Part shown: positions 23,879 through 32,147 of the stretch, piece after piece | Position numbering within the stretch: position 1 is the first letter of the stretch | Layout: each line of letters starts with the position of its first letter | NCBI GenBank assembly: GCA_938002665.1 | Contig: CALLAE010000009.1 | Span: 62,001-126,000 of the forward strand | From: an uncultured Saprospiraceae bacterium | GTDB taxonomy: Bacteria; Bacteroidota; Bacteroidia; Chitinophagales; Saprospiraceae | Direction of reading: 5' to 3' | DNA: 64,000 nt | Notes under the pieces: generated by a model | The model's database searches: none | The model's input: the letters and a program-made list of their open reading frames with translations, nothing else | Told to the model about the DNA's origin: nothing | Program-made: the position numbers and the translations under genes

Positions 23879-26521
23879 ATGGAAATAAGTAGCAAATACA
23901 GTCCCAAAGAGGTAGAGGATAAGTGGTATAAGCACTGGGAAGAGAATGGATATTTTAGATCCCTCCCAGATGATAGAGAGCCATACACTATAGTCATTCC
24001 ACCCCCTAATGTCACAGGAGTCCTGCACATGGGACATATGCTAAATAATACGATACAGGATGTGTTGATACGAAAAGCGAGACTAGAAGGCAAGAATGCT
24101 TGCTGGGTGCCGGGTACAGACCATGCCTCCATAGCAACTGAAGCCAAGGTAGTCCGAAAACTCAGAGAACAGGGCATCAAGAAATCAGATCTGACCAGAG
24201 AAGAATTTCTAAAGCATGCTTGGGAATGGACAGATACTTATGGGGGTATCATCCTTCAGCAACTGAAGAAACTCGGAGCTTCTTGTGACTGGGAAAGGAC
24301 TTCCTTTACCATGGATGATACGAGATATAAAGCGGTTATAAAAGTCTTTGTGGATCTCTACAAGAAAGGTAAGCTCTATAGAGGTAATAGAATGGTCAAC
24401 TGGGACCCAGAGGCACAGACTGTATTATCTAATGAAGAAGTACTGTATAAAGAGGTCTCAGCAAAGCTCTATCATGTCCGCTACAAATTAGAAGGTGAGG
24501 AGAATTACATCACTATCGCAACCACCAGACCAGAGACCATACTTGGAGATTCTGGTATCGCAGTGCATCCAGATGATGAACGTTATGCTAGTTATAAAGG
24601 GAAGAAGGCCATCGTCCCACTGATAGGAAGAGCTATCCCTATCATCTATGATAAGTATGTAGATATAGAATTCGGTACAGGAGCGCTCAAAGTGACACCA
24701 GCACATGATGTGAATGACTACGAGCTAGGAAAAAAACATAAGCTAGAAGTCATAGATGTACTCAATGATAACGGTACTATAAGTGAGGCTGGTCAGTTGT
24801 ATGTAGGCGAGGATAGATTTAAAGCTAGAAAATCGATTGTCAAAGATCTAGAGGAAAAAGGTCACCTGGTAGAAATTACTGACCTCGTGCATAATGTAGG
24901 TCGTTCCGAAAGAACTAATGCGGTCGTAGAGCCTAAGCTTTCCCTGCAATGGTACGTAGATATGGAATCCTTAGCTGGTCCAGCACTGGATAATGTGATG
25001 AATGATACCATCCAGTTCTTCCCAGAGAAATATAAGAATACCTATAGCCACTGGATGTCCAATATCCGTGACTGGTGTATATCGAGACAGCTATGGTGGG
25101 GACAGCGTATCCCTGCCTATTATTATGAGGATAAGGTTTTTGTGGGAGAGACAGCAGAGGAGGCACTTGCAGATGCTCGAAAAGAATTAGCTAAGCCAGA
25201 CCTCAGTCTTTCTGATCTCAGGCAGGATGAAGATGTGCTGGACACCTGGTTTTCTTCATGGCTATGGCCTATTAGTGTTTTCAATGGTTTTGAGAGTAGA
25301 GAAGAGGTAGACTATTATTATCCGACTACTGTACTGGTGACAGGATGGGATATCATCTTTCTGTGGGTAGCACGGATGGTAATGGCAGGCTATGAGTGGG
25401 AAGGGAAGTTTCCTTATAAGGATGTTTACTTTACGGGGATGGTCCGTGATAAGCAACGAAGAAAGATGAGTAAGTCGCTGGGTAATTCTCCAGATGCGCT
25501 GAAGCTGATAGAAGACTATGGGGCTGATGGCGTAAGATTTGGAATGCTCTCTTGTTCTCCGGCCGGAGGGGATTTGCTTTTCGATAATAAGCTGGTAGAG
25601 ACAGGTCAGAAGTTTTCTAATAAATTATGGAATGCGACTAGATTGATAAAAGGCTGGGAGATAGATGACTCTCTTAAGATTCCAGAAAAGAATGAGCTCG
25701 CTATAGCCTGGATAGAACAATTGCTAGATAGAAATATAGAACAGCTCCAAAAGTCATTTTCAGAGTATCGTCTCTCAGAAGCCATGATGAATCTCTATTC
25801 TTTCATCTGGAATGATTTCTTCTCTTGGTACCTGGAAATCATCAAGCCAGAGTATCAGCAGCCAATAGACACAACAACAATAGCTAAGACAATAGATATC
25901 TACGAAAAGATCTGCTTGCTTCTGCATCCCTTCATGCCTTTCATTACGGAAGAGATATGGCATGTACTCAGAGAAAGAAAAGAAGGAGATGACTGTATCG
26001 TCTCCACCTACCCGACAGCTGATTCTGCTGTAGATAAGGCGCTCTTACTAGATTTAGAGTTACTCAAGTCTATTATCTCTAACATCAGGGATATCAAGAA
26101 CAAAAACCAAGTCTCGCCTAAAGAAAAGATTCAGTTATCTGTCATTACTAATAATGAAATAGCAGCTTGTCTAGCCAGAGCTGGATCTGTAGATATCATT
26201 AAGGGGATGGGCTTTGTGAGTGAGGTGGCTGTAGTGGACAAGGATGAGGACTTAGATGGTATTTCTTTTATCTGTGGAAAGACCAAGCTGTTTGCACATC
26301 TAGACTTAGAAGTAAATGTAGCAGAGGAGCTAGCCAAAGCTGAGGCTGATCTGAAATATCAGGAGGGCTTTGTAGGAAGTATCAATAAGAAGCTAAGTAA
26401 TGAGCGCTTTGTATCAGGAGCACCACAAGCGGTCGTGGCTAATGAGCGCAAGAAACTAGCAGATGGTGAAGCGCGGATGGTAGCCTTGAGAGAGAGAATA
26501 GAGCAACTGAAGAAAATGTAA
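23879..26521 (+). CDS. valS: Valine-tRNA ligase
   Basis: An 880-residue class I aminoacyl-tRNA synthetase. The HIGH-type site is PPPNVTGVLHMGHML (41-55), and the KMSKS motif is at 529-533 (RRKMSKSLGNSPDAL). The editing (CP1) domain includes TIATTRPETILGDSGIAVHP, typical of ValRS. The C-terminal coiled-coil arm (about 815-880) with LAKAEADLKYQEGF and a charged helix is present. The length is normal for the family. It is monocistronic and convergent with the first T9SS paralogue; a bidirectional hairpin terminator lies between them. Confidence 0.97.
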   Translation: MEISSKYSPKEVEDKWYKHWEENGYFRSLPDDREPYTIVIPPPNVTGVLHMGHMLNNTIQDVLIRKARLEGKNACWVPGTDHASIATEAKVVRKLREQGIKKSDLTREEFLKHAWEWTDTYGGIILQQLKKLGASCDWERTSFTMDDTRYKAVIKVFVDLYKKGKLYRGNRMVNWDPEAQTVLSNEEVLYKEVSAKLYHVRYKLEGEENYITIATTRPETILGDSGIAVHPDDERYASYKGKKAIVPLIGRAIPIIYDKYVDIEFGTGALKVTPAHDVNDYELGKKHKLEVIDVLNDNGTISEAGQLYVGEDRFKARKSIVKDLEEKGHLVEITDLVHNVGRSERTNAVVEPKLSLQWYVDMESLAGPALDNVMNDTIQFFPEKYKNTYSHWMSNIRDWCISRQLWWGQRIPAYYYEDKVFVGETAEEALADARKELAKPDLSLSDLRQDEDVLDTWFSSWLWPISVFNGFESREEVDYYYPTTVLVTGWDIIFLWVARMVMAGYEWEGKFPYKDVYFTGMVRDKQRRKMSKSLGNSPDALKLIEDYGADGVRFGMLSCSPAGGDLLFDNKLVETGQKFSNKLWNATRLIKGWEIDDSLKIPEKNELAIAWIEQLLDRNIEQLQKSFSEYRLSEAMMNLYSFIWNDFFSWYLEIIKPEYQQPIDTTTIAKTIDIYEKICLLLHPFMPFITEEIWHVLRERKEGDDCIVSTYPTADSAVDKALLLDLELLKSIISNIRDIKNKNQVSPKEKIQLSVITNNEIAACLARAGSVDIIKGMGFVSEVAVVDKDEDLDGISFICGKTKLFAHLDLEVNVAEELAKAEADLKYQEGFVGSINKKLSNERFVSGAPQAVVANERKKLADGEARMVALRERIEQLKKM

Positions 26522-26547
26522 AGAGTAAAGACAGACTTAGAAATATG

Positions 26548-26581
26548 AAAGAGCTCGCTAGATTATCCTTGCGAGCTCTTT
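26548..26581. terminator. Bidirectional terminator between valS and the T9SS paralogue
   Basis: An 11-base perfect stem, AAAGAGCTCGC (26548-26558) and GCGAGCTCTTT (26571-26581), with a 12-base loop and T tracts on either side. It lies between converging stop codons (26521 and 26591). Confidence 0.8.
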
Positions 26582-26590
26582 TTGATTCTG

Positions 26591-29179
26591 TTACTTGGCG
26601 ATGGTTACTTTTTCGGTGATTATTCCATGATCGGTTTTTACTCTAAGGGTATAGAGGCCAGCTGGAATCTGGCTTACATCCATCTCGTAGGTTCCTTTTA
26701 TTACTCCAGTTTCATTCTTCCTTTTTAAGATTTGTCCACTGCTGTTAATTAGTTCAAAGCTGAGGGTTGATGTCGGATGTTGCTGATTTAGATTAATGTA
26801 GAACTTGTCTCTAGTAGGATTTGGATAAATCTCTACACTAAGATCTGTCTCTGCTAGATTTTCTGAGGAGGAAGTAAAGGAACAATAACCGCCATGTAAA
26901 GAATTACTGAAGGACATTTCTACCCAGACGTTATTGTTATTAAAACTGCTGACTAGCGTTACCTGAGATAATTCTGATTCAAAATCTCCACCATTTTGAA
27001 GACCTGAGTAGCAAGTTCCTGCTCTGTATGGCTTTCCTAGTTTATCCATGGCGACATTGTAACCAAAGCGGTCATTAATGCTGCCTGGCGGAGCTGCCCC
27101 AGCAAGCATCTCCAAAAAATATGGCTCGCTGGGATTATAGACAAAAACAAGTGCATATAACTGATCATCAAATAGGGGTAATTGGAATATGTTTTTATCC
27201 TCATCTAATCTGGGCTGGCCAGTAGTAGGATCAGCTATTGCCATCTTTATGGTCATGTCAGTTTTGTCATCAAGTATGAGTAGAAGAGCACTTAAAGGTT
27301 GGCTATTTTCTCTGCTGCCAAAAGTATTTTGACCCATACAACCTATAAGAAGCCTGTCGTCTGGATGAATAGTATACTCCCCAGCTTCTCTATCACTAGC
27401 GAAAGAATTTCCTTCCGTAGGATTCCATAGGTATAAATAGACTCTGACATCACCGCTGTTTGTCACTCTTTCATTTACTCCAAAACGAACACAGTCAAGA
27501 AAATACTTGTCTCCTGCAGGCAGATAGAATGGGTAGGCCACTGCATACGCATAGCTAGATGCCTCCTCTCTATTAAAAGCACCACCAGTAAATATATTTC
27601 GATATCCGCCATACCGTGTATCATCCGTATTGGGTAGGGGCCTGTCTACAGAGACCCAAGGCTCGTTATTGTCTACAATAGTATGTGGAAAGGAAAGCGT
27701 ATCATTTTCAGTCACAGAATCGCCATCGGTCACATTAACATATGTGATACTCTGCTTACCGATAGTCTGAGGAACGTGGGTCTGCGAAAAAGGGAGGAGA
27801 TGATCTTGGTAACAAAGTACAGGTAGGTCAGGATAAGTGGGACCTTCATATGTGGCTTCCAGCACCGCATTGGCATCAAAGGCATGTGCTTCTATTTTTG
27901 TATTACTTGCTAGAATGTTTCCCTTGTTGCTTACATCCACAAGGAGAGGTATTTCTTGTCTTTGGTCGAAAGGAATGCGTCGTGCAGGGGCTTGCGCATA
28001 AATATTTCTTCTTAGCTCAATGTCGAGGTGTCTCTTGTTTATGAGGGTGACATCATCTATAGTTGCATAATAGTATGCGCCTAGGTGTCGGAACTGTAAC
28101 TTAATAGTGGATTGGCCTTGGTAGTTGGGAACAGGAATCTGGAGGTATTCATTGATGCCTTGGTTGGCAGGGGAGCTAGGATCTATACAGTCAGGATTAT
28201 TTCCTACTTCTGGATTAGCTTCACCAGCAGCATCTACGCCTGAACTTATGACTATGGAGTCTGGCCAAGTAAGTCCATCATCATAACTTACAATAAGGGA
28301 GGTAGAACCATTGAGCCAGTAGCGCACATCATGTCGTATGCCTACAAAAAGCCCATCTAGAGTTAGTCCAGCTAAGTCTATGTTAGGGCTGATCAGTGAG
28401 CCTGAGCAGAATTGCGTACCATTGCTGATACAAAGAGGTATTCCATCTCCACCAGCCAGTGTCGCATAATAATCTGAAGGGAAAGACATATAACCATTAC
28501 AAGCTGAGCCACCTGGAGCAGCATCGCCATATTCGCCTGGAATAATGGGTCTATCTGTCCAAGCCCAGGTGGTATCAGAACCTATGTCATTGACCACTGT
28601 CCAGCCATTCAGCCCGCCCTCAAAATCCCCTTGGCCTGGAAGGTCTCCCCATATAACTTCAGAATCATATGCAGCTTGCTCGCATAGGAAATTTAGCTCT
28701 ACTGCTGTTTCATCAGATTCTAGTACTGTTCTAATCTTTTTGCAACTAGTATAAGGCATTAAAAAGGCAGGGATATTGAGGTCAGAAATATTACCCTCCA
28801 GTGCTCCCACATAATGCCCTGCTACATCTTCTTGTTTGTTACAGACTATAATGGCTATAGCACCGGCAGATTGCACATTGAGTGCCTGAGAAAGAAAATT
28901 ACAAGTATCCTTATCCACAAAAGCAATTCTATCTGTGAGGCCCTGAAGGTTAGGGGTGCAGGCAGTAATTTCTCCAGTCGTCTCATCAGCTGCAAAAGTT
29001 GCTGTCCCTGTAACAATTGGAGATGCCACTGATCCTAAGTCAAGCTGGAGGGCAGGATAGTTGCCAGCAATTTCGGGAGGGGTGGCAATATGGAGATTAT
29101 TGATGTACTGGGCTGTGCAGAGGCTGGAACACAGAACTAGCATTGCAAAAATTAAGCACTTTGGAAGTAATAAGTTCAT
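26591..29179 (-). CDS. Secreted PA-domain protein with T9SS sorting tail, paralogue 1
   Basis: An 862-residue protein with signal peptide (1-23, ending CTAQ). A protease-associated (PA) type domain lies at about 70-165, with DRIAFVDKDTCNFLSQALNVQ and AIIVCNKQEDVAG. A CBM/MAM-like region follows with GDFEGGLNGWTVVND and STSLIVSYDDGLTWPD, then a long beta-rich core with DTLSFPHTIVDNNEPWVS. The C-terminal type A T9SS sorting domain (about 790-862) has YPNPTRDKFYINL and ends VTIAK. No peptidase triad is visible. It would be exported through the type IX system and held at the surface. It is one of three tandem paralogues and shows the strongest divergence from the other two. Confidence 0.85.
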   Translation of the reverse strand: MNLLLPKCLIFAMLVLCSSLCTAQYINNLHIATPPEIAGNYPALQLDLGSVASPIVTGTATFAADETTGEITACTPNLQGLTDRIAFVDKDTCNFLSQALNVQSAGAIAIIVCNKQEDVAGHYVGALEGNISDLNIPAFLMPYTSCKKIRTVLESDETAVELNFLCEQAAYDSEVIWGDLPGQGDFEGGLNGWTVVNDIGSDTTWAWTDRPIIPGEYGDAAPGGSACNGYMSFPSDYYATLAGGDGIPLCISNGTQFCSGSLISPNIDLAGLTLDGLFVGIRHDVRYWLNGSTSLIVSYDDGLTWPDSIVISSGVDAAGEANPEVGNNPDCIDPSSPANQGINEYLQIPVPNYQGQSTIKLQFRHLGAYYYATIDDVTLINKRHLDIELRRNIYAQAPARRIPFDQRQEIPLLVDVSNKGNILASNTKIEAHAFDANAVLEATYEGPTYPDLPVLCYQDHLLPFSQTHVPQTIGKQSITYVNVTDGDSVTENDTLSFPHTIVDNNEPWVSVDRPLPNTDDTRYGGYRNIFTGGAFNREEASSYAYAVAYPFYLPAGDKYFLDCVRFGVNERVTNSGDVRVYLYLWNPTEGNSFASDREAGEYTIHPDDRLLIGCMGQNTFGSRENSQPLSALLLILDDKTDMTIKMAIADPTTGQPRLDEDKNIFQLPLFDDQLYALVFVYNPSEPYFLEMLAGAAPPGSINDRFGYNVAMDKLGKPYRAGTCYSGLQNGGDFESELSQVTLVSSFNNNNVWVEMSFSNSLHGGYCSFTSSSENLAETDLSVEIYPNPTRDKFYINLNQQHPTSTLSFELINSSGQILKRKNETGVIKGTYEMDVSQIPAGLYTLRVKTDHGIITEKVTIAK

Positions 29180-29274
29180 AATGGTGATTCTGTTTGATTT
29201 ACGTCCATAAATTACTGAAGTTGTTTTTACTGCTCCAAAGGCTCATGTATTGGTCATGACATTAGGACATAAAA

Positions 29275-29312
29275 AAATAGCCTGCCAGACAATCATCCGA
29301 CAGGCTATTTTA
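29275..29312 (-). terminator. Terminator after T9SS paralogue 2
   Basis: An 11-base stem AAAATAGCCTG (29275-29285) and CAGGCTATTTT (29302-29312). On the minus strand the T-rich side follows the hairpin, immediately downstream of the stop at 29331. Confidence 0.8.
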
Positions 29313-29330
29313 TTATCTAAAAGAAGTAGC

Positions 29331-31919
29331 TTACTTAGTAAGAATTACTTTCTTAGAAGCAAAACCTTCATCACTTCTTACATTTAGAGTATATGCTCCA
29401 GCAGGAAGTTCGTTCACTGCCATTACATATTGTCCTTTTCTAACATTAGTTTCTTTCATAGACTTCACTAGTTCTCCATTGATATTCATTAGCTCAAAAG
29501 AGACAACAGAAGATACTTGCTTTAAGTCTACATCTATGTTGATCTTGTTAGTAGCTGGATTAGGAAATACATCCACACCAGTAGCAACATTATCTGATAA
29601 GTCTTCAGTGCTTACAATAGAAGAATCAGAGATATCCATTTCTATCCATGCATTATTAGGACCCCAGTATCCTGGGAAAGTTAGAGCAGAAAGTTCGTTA
29701 GTGAAATCTCCACCTGCTGTAAGAGGGGCAATAGATGTACCAGCTCTATATGGCTTTCCTAAGTTATCCATAGCTAAGTTATATCCAGAAAGATCATAGA
29801 CACTTCCATCAGGAGAATCAGCTGCAAGCATTTCCAGTTCATCCTCTTGATTAGGATTCATAACGAAAACTAAAGCATACATCTGATCATCTTGTAATTG
29901 TAGAGGAATAAGTCCTCCGTCGCTATCAAAACGCGGTTGACCTGTACTTGGGTCAGCGACTGCCATTGTTATGGTCATGTCTGCAGGGTCTTGCTGAGCG
30001 ATAAGGAGAGAGTTCATTGGCTGGCTGTTTTCTAGCGTACCAAAAGTATTGGCACCCATACATCCCAATAATCTTCTATCATTAGGTGGTATAGTATATT
30101 GTCCAGCAAATCTATCAGCAGGGAAAGATTCTCCTTCTGTAGGATCCCATAGGTACAAGTATACTTTCACATCACCTGAGTTACCTTGCTTTGCATTAAT
30201 TCCAAAACGAACAGTGTTTAGGTAGAGTCCTTCACCATTTGGTATATAGAAAGTATAAGCAACAGCATATTCATAACCAGGGAAATTTGGATTAGAAGGA
30301 TCATTAGTTGTTAATCCAGTCCATAAGTTGTTGTACTCTCCATCCCATCTTGCATCTCCTGAGCCAGGTGCAGGTCTATCTGCAGAGACCCATGGACTAT
30401 CATTATCTACTATGAGATAAGGGAAAGAAAGTGTATCGTTTTCTGATACAGCATCCCCGTCTGTTACATTAGCGTATCTGATTCTATGACTTCCTATGTC
30501 TGATGGTGTATGTGTATCACCAAATGATAAATTCTCATTTAGGAAACAGTTAGGTGGTTGTACCTGAAAACCATCATTCGTATAAGTTGCTTCTAAAGCA
30601 CCTGCAGGATTAATCGCTTGTGCTTCGATTATAACGTCAGTTGCATTTACATTACCTGTGTTATTGATATCTACGTGTAATGGAATTTCTTGAGCTTGAG
30701 AAAGTGGTATTCTTCTAGCCGGTGCTTGCGCATAGAATGATCTTCCAACAGAGATATCGAAAAATTGTCTATTGATCAATGTAACATCATCTATAGAGGC
30801 CCAGTAATAAGCACCTAAATGTCTGAATTGTAGTTTTATTGATCCCTGGTTGTCATAATTTGGAATTCCAATATTTAGATATCTATTGAATCCTTGGTTT
30901 GCAGGTGAACTTACAACACTACAGTTAGGATCAGTACCTACTTCTGGGTTACCAGCACCAGCAGCAGAAACTCCTGAGCTTATAGTAATAGAATCTGGCC
31001 AAGTAGCACCATCATCATAACTAACGATAAGCTGAGTAGAACCATTTATCCAATATCTTACACCATGGTGTACTCCTACAAAGAGACCATCTACGTCCTG
31101 ATTTGATAGATCTATAGTTGGGCTGAAAATAGAACCAGCGCAGAATGAGCTTGTGGTATTAGGGCATTCGCCACTACCTCCACCCATCTGATCACCAGCA
31201 GTATCGTAAAAATCTGAAGGGAATCCTGCGTAGCCATTACAAGCAGTTCCACCTGGCGCACCTTGACCCCAAGCTCCTGGCATGTTAGCATCTTGCCATT
31301 CCCATCCTTTAGCAGAAGTGGCATCATTTACAACTGTCCAGTCATTCAGTCCTCCGTCAAAATCTCCTTCTCCCGCGACATCTCCCCAGATAACCTCGTC
31401 TCCATAGGTAGGAACGCCACAGTAGTAGTTCATTAATACTTCCGCTTCGCCTCCTTCTAAGACCATTCTTATTCTCTGGCAAGACTCGAATGACACGAAA
31501 AATACAGGAATGGTAACCTGCGCAGCAACGTCACCAGCGGCTCCAATAAATCCTTCCACTCCTGGTTCGTTGTTACAAATTACAATCGCAGAAGCTCCTC
31601 CATTCTGTGCATTGAGTGCTTTGGCACTGAACTGACAAGATCCTCTATCTACAAAAGCCACTTTGTCTGTAACATTTTCAATAGGTGACTGACATGCATC
31701 AGTTTCTGGTGCGACTCCATCCGAAGCAAATGTTCCAGTTCCACTAAAAGTTTGGTTGGCAGGGAATATTTGCCCCCAGTCTGGTTGACCTGCAGGATAA
31801 TTACCCGCTATCTCAGGCGGAGAAGTTATACTGATATTGTTTATCACTTGGCCCGTAACAAGACTAGAAGTGAAGATAAAAGCCATAAAAGCTAATAATC
31901 GTGTAAAATTCAATTTCAT
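29331..31919 (-). CDS. Secreted PA-domain protein with T9SS sorting tail, paralogue 2
   Basis: An 862-residue protein with signal peptide (1-23, ending VTGQ). The PA-like domain has VTDKVAFVDRGSCQFSAKAL and ASAIVICNNEPG. The GDFDGGLNDWTVVND module and the strand STQLIVSYDDGATWPD follow, with a core that has SENDTLSFPYLIVDNDSPW. The C-terminal sorting domain has DVFPNPATNKINIDV and ends VILTK. It shares the segment DMTITMAVADPSTGQPRFD with the neighbouring copies, so the three arose by duplication. It has its own terminator downstream, so the transcript is probably independent. Confidence 0.87.
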   Translation of the reverse strand: MKLNFTRLLAFMAFIFTSSLVTGQVINNISITSPPEIAGNYPAGQPDWGQIFPANQTFSGTGTFASDGVAPETDACQSPIENVTDKVAFVDRGSCQFSAKALNAQNGGASAIVICNNEPGVEGFIGAAGDVAAQVTIPVFFVSFESCQRIRMVLEGGEAEVLMNYYCGVPTYGDEVIWGDVAGEGDFDGGLNDWTVVNDATSAKGWEWQDANMPGAWGQGAPGGTACNGYAGFPSDFYDTAGDQMGGGSGECPNTTSSFCAGSIFSPTIDLSNQDVDGLFVGVHHGVRYWINGSTQLIVSYDDGATWPDSITISSGVSAAGAGNPEVGTDPNCSVVSSPANQGFNRYLNIGIPNYDNQGSIKLQFRHLGAYYWASIDDVTLINRQFFDISVGRSFYAQAPARRIPLSQAQEIPLHVDINNTGNVNATDVIIEAQAINPAGALEATYTNDGFQVQPPNCFLNENLSFGDTHTPSDIGSHRIRYANVTDGDAVSENDTLSFPYLIVDNDSPWVSADRPAPGSGDARWDGEYNNLWTGLTTNDPSNPNFPGYEYAVAYTFYIPNGEGLYLNTVRFGINAKQGNSGDVKVYLYLWDPTEGESFPADRFAGQYTIPPNDRRLLGCMGANTFGTLENSQPMNSLLIAQQDPADMTITMAVADPSTGQPRFDSDGGLIPLQLQDDQMYALVFVMNPNQEDELEMLAADSPDGSVYDLSGYNLAMDNLGKPYRAGTSIAPLTAGGDFTNELSALTFPGYWGPNNAWIEMDISDSSIVSTEDLSDNVATGVDVFPNPATNKINIDVDLKQVSSVVSFELMNINGELVKSMKETNVRKGQYVMAVNELPAGAYTLNVRSDEGFASKKVILTK

Positions 31920-32093
31920 ATCTATGGTTTAGTTTTTTAATCAATGTGGATGTCCACAATGGCAAATAATAGGATTATGAATAAAAAAGCTAATTTAATA
32001 AAAGAATTTCATGCTGTAATGTCCGCTCAGGCCTTACATTCCTATAAAAATTAGCCTTTTAGCGACTCGAAACGATAAGTGGTCATAAAAAAA

Positions 32094-32115
32094 GCGGCTT
32101 GATGTTTCAAGCCGC
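32094..32115 (-). terminator. Terminator after T9SS paralogue 3
   Basis: A nine-base stem GCGGCTTGA (32094-32102) and TCAAGCCGC (32107-32115) with a four-base loop. On the minus strand it is followed by a run of T, directly downstream of the stop at 32148. Confidence 0.8.
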
Positions 32116-32147
32116 CCCATTATAAATCTTTTATATCGTTTTCGTAT

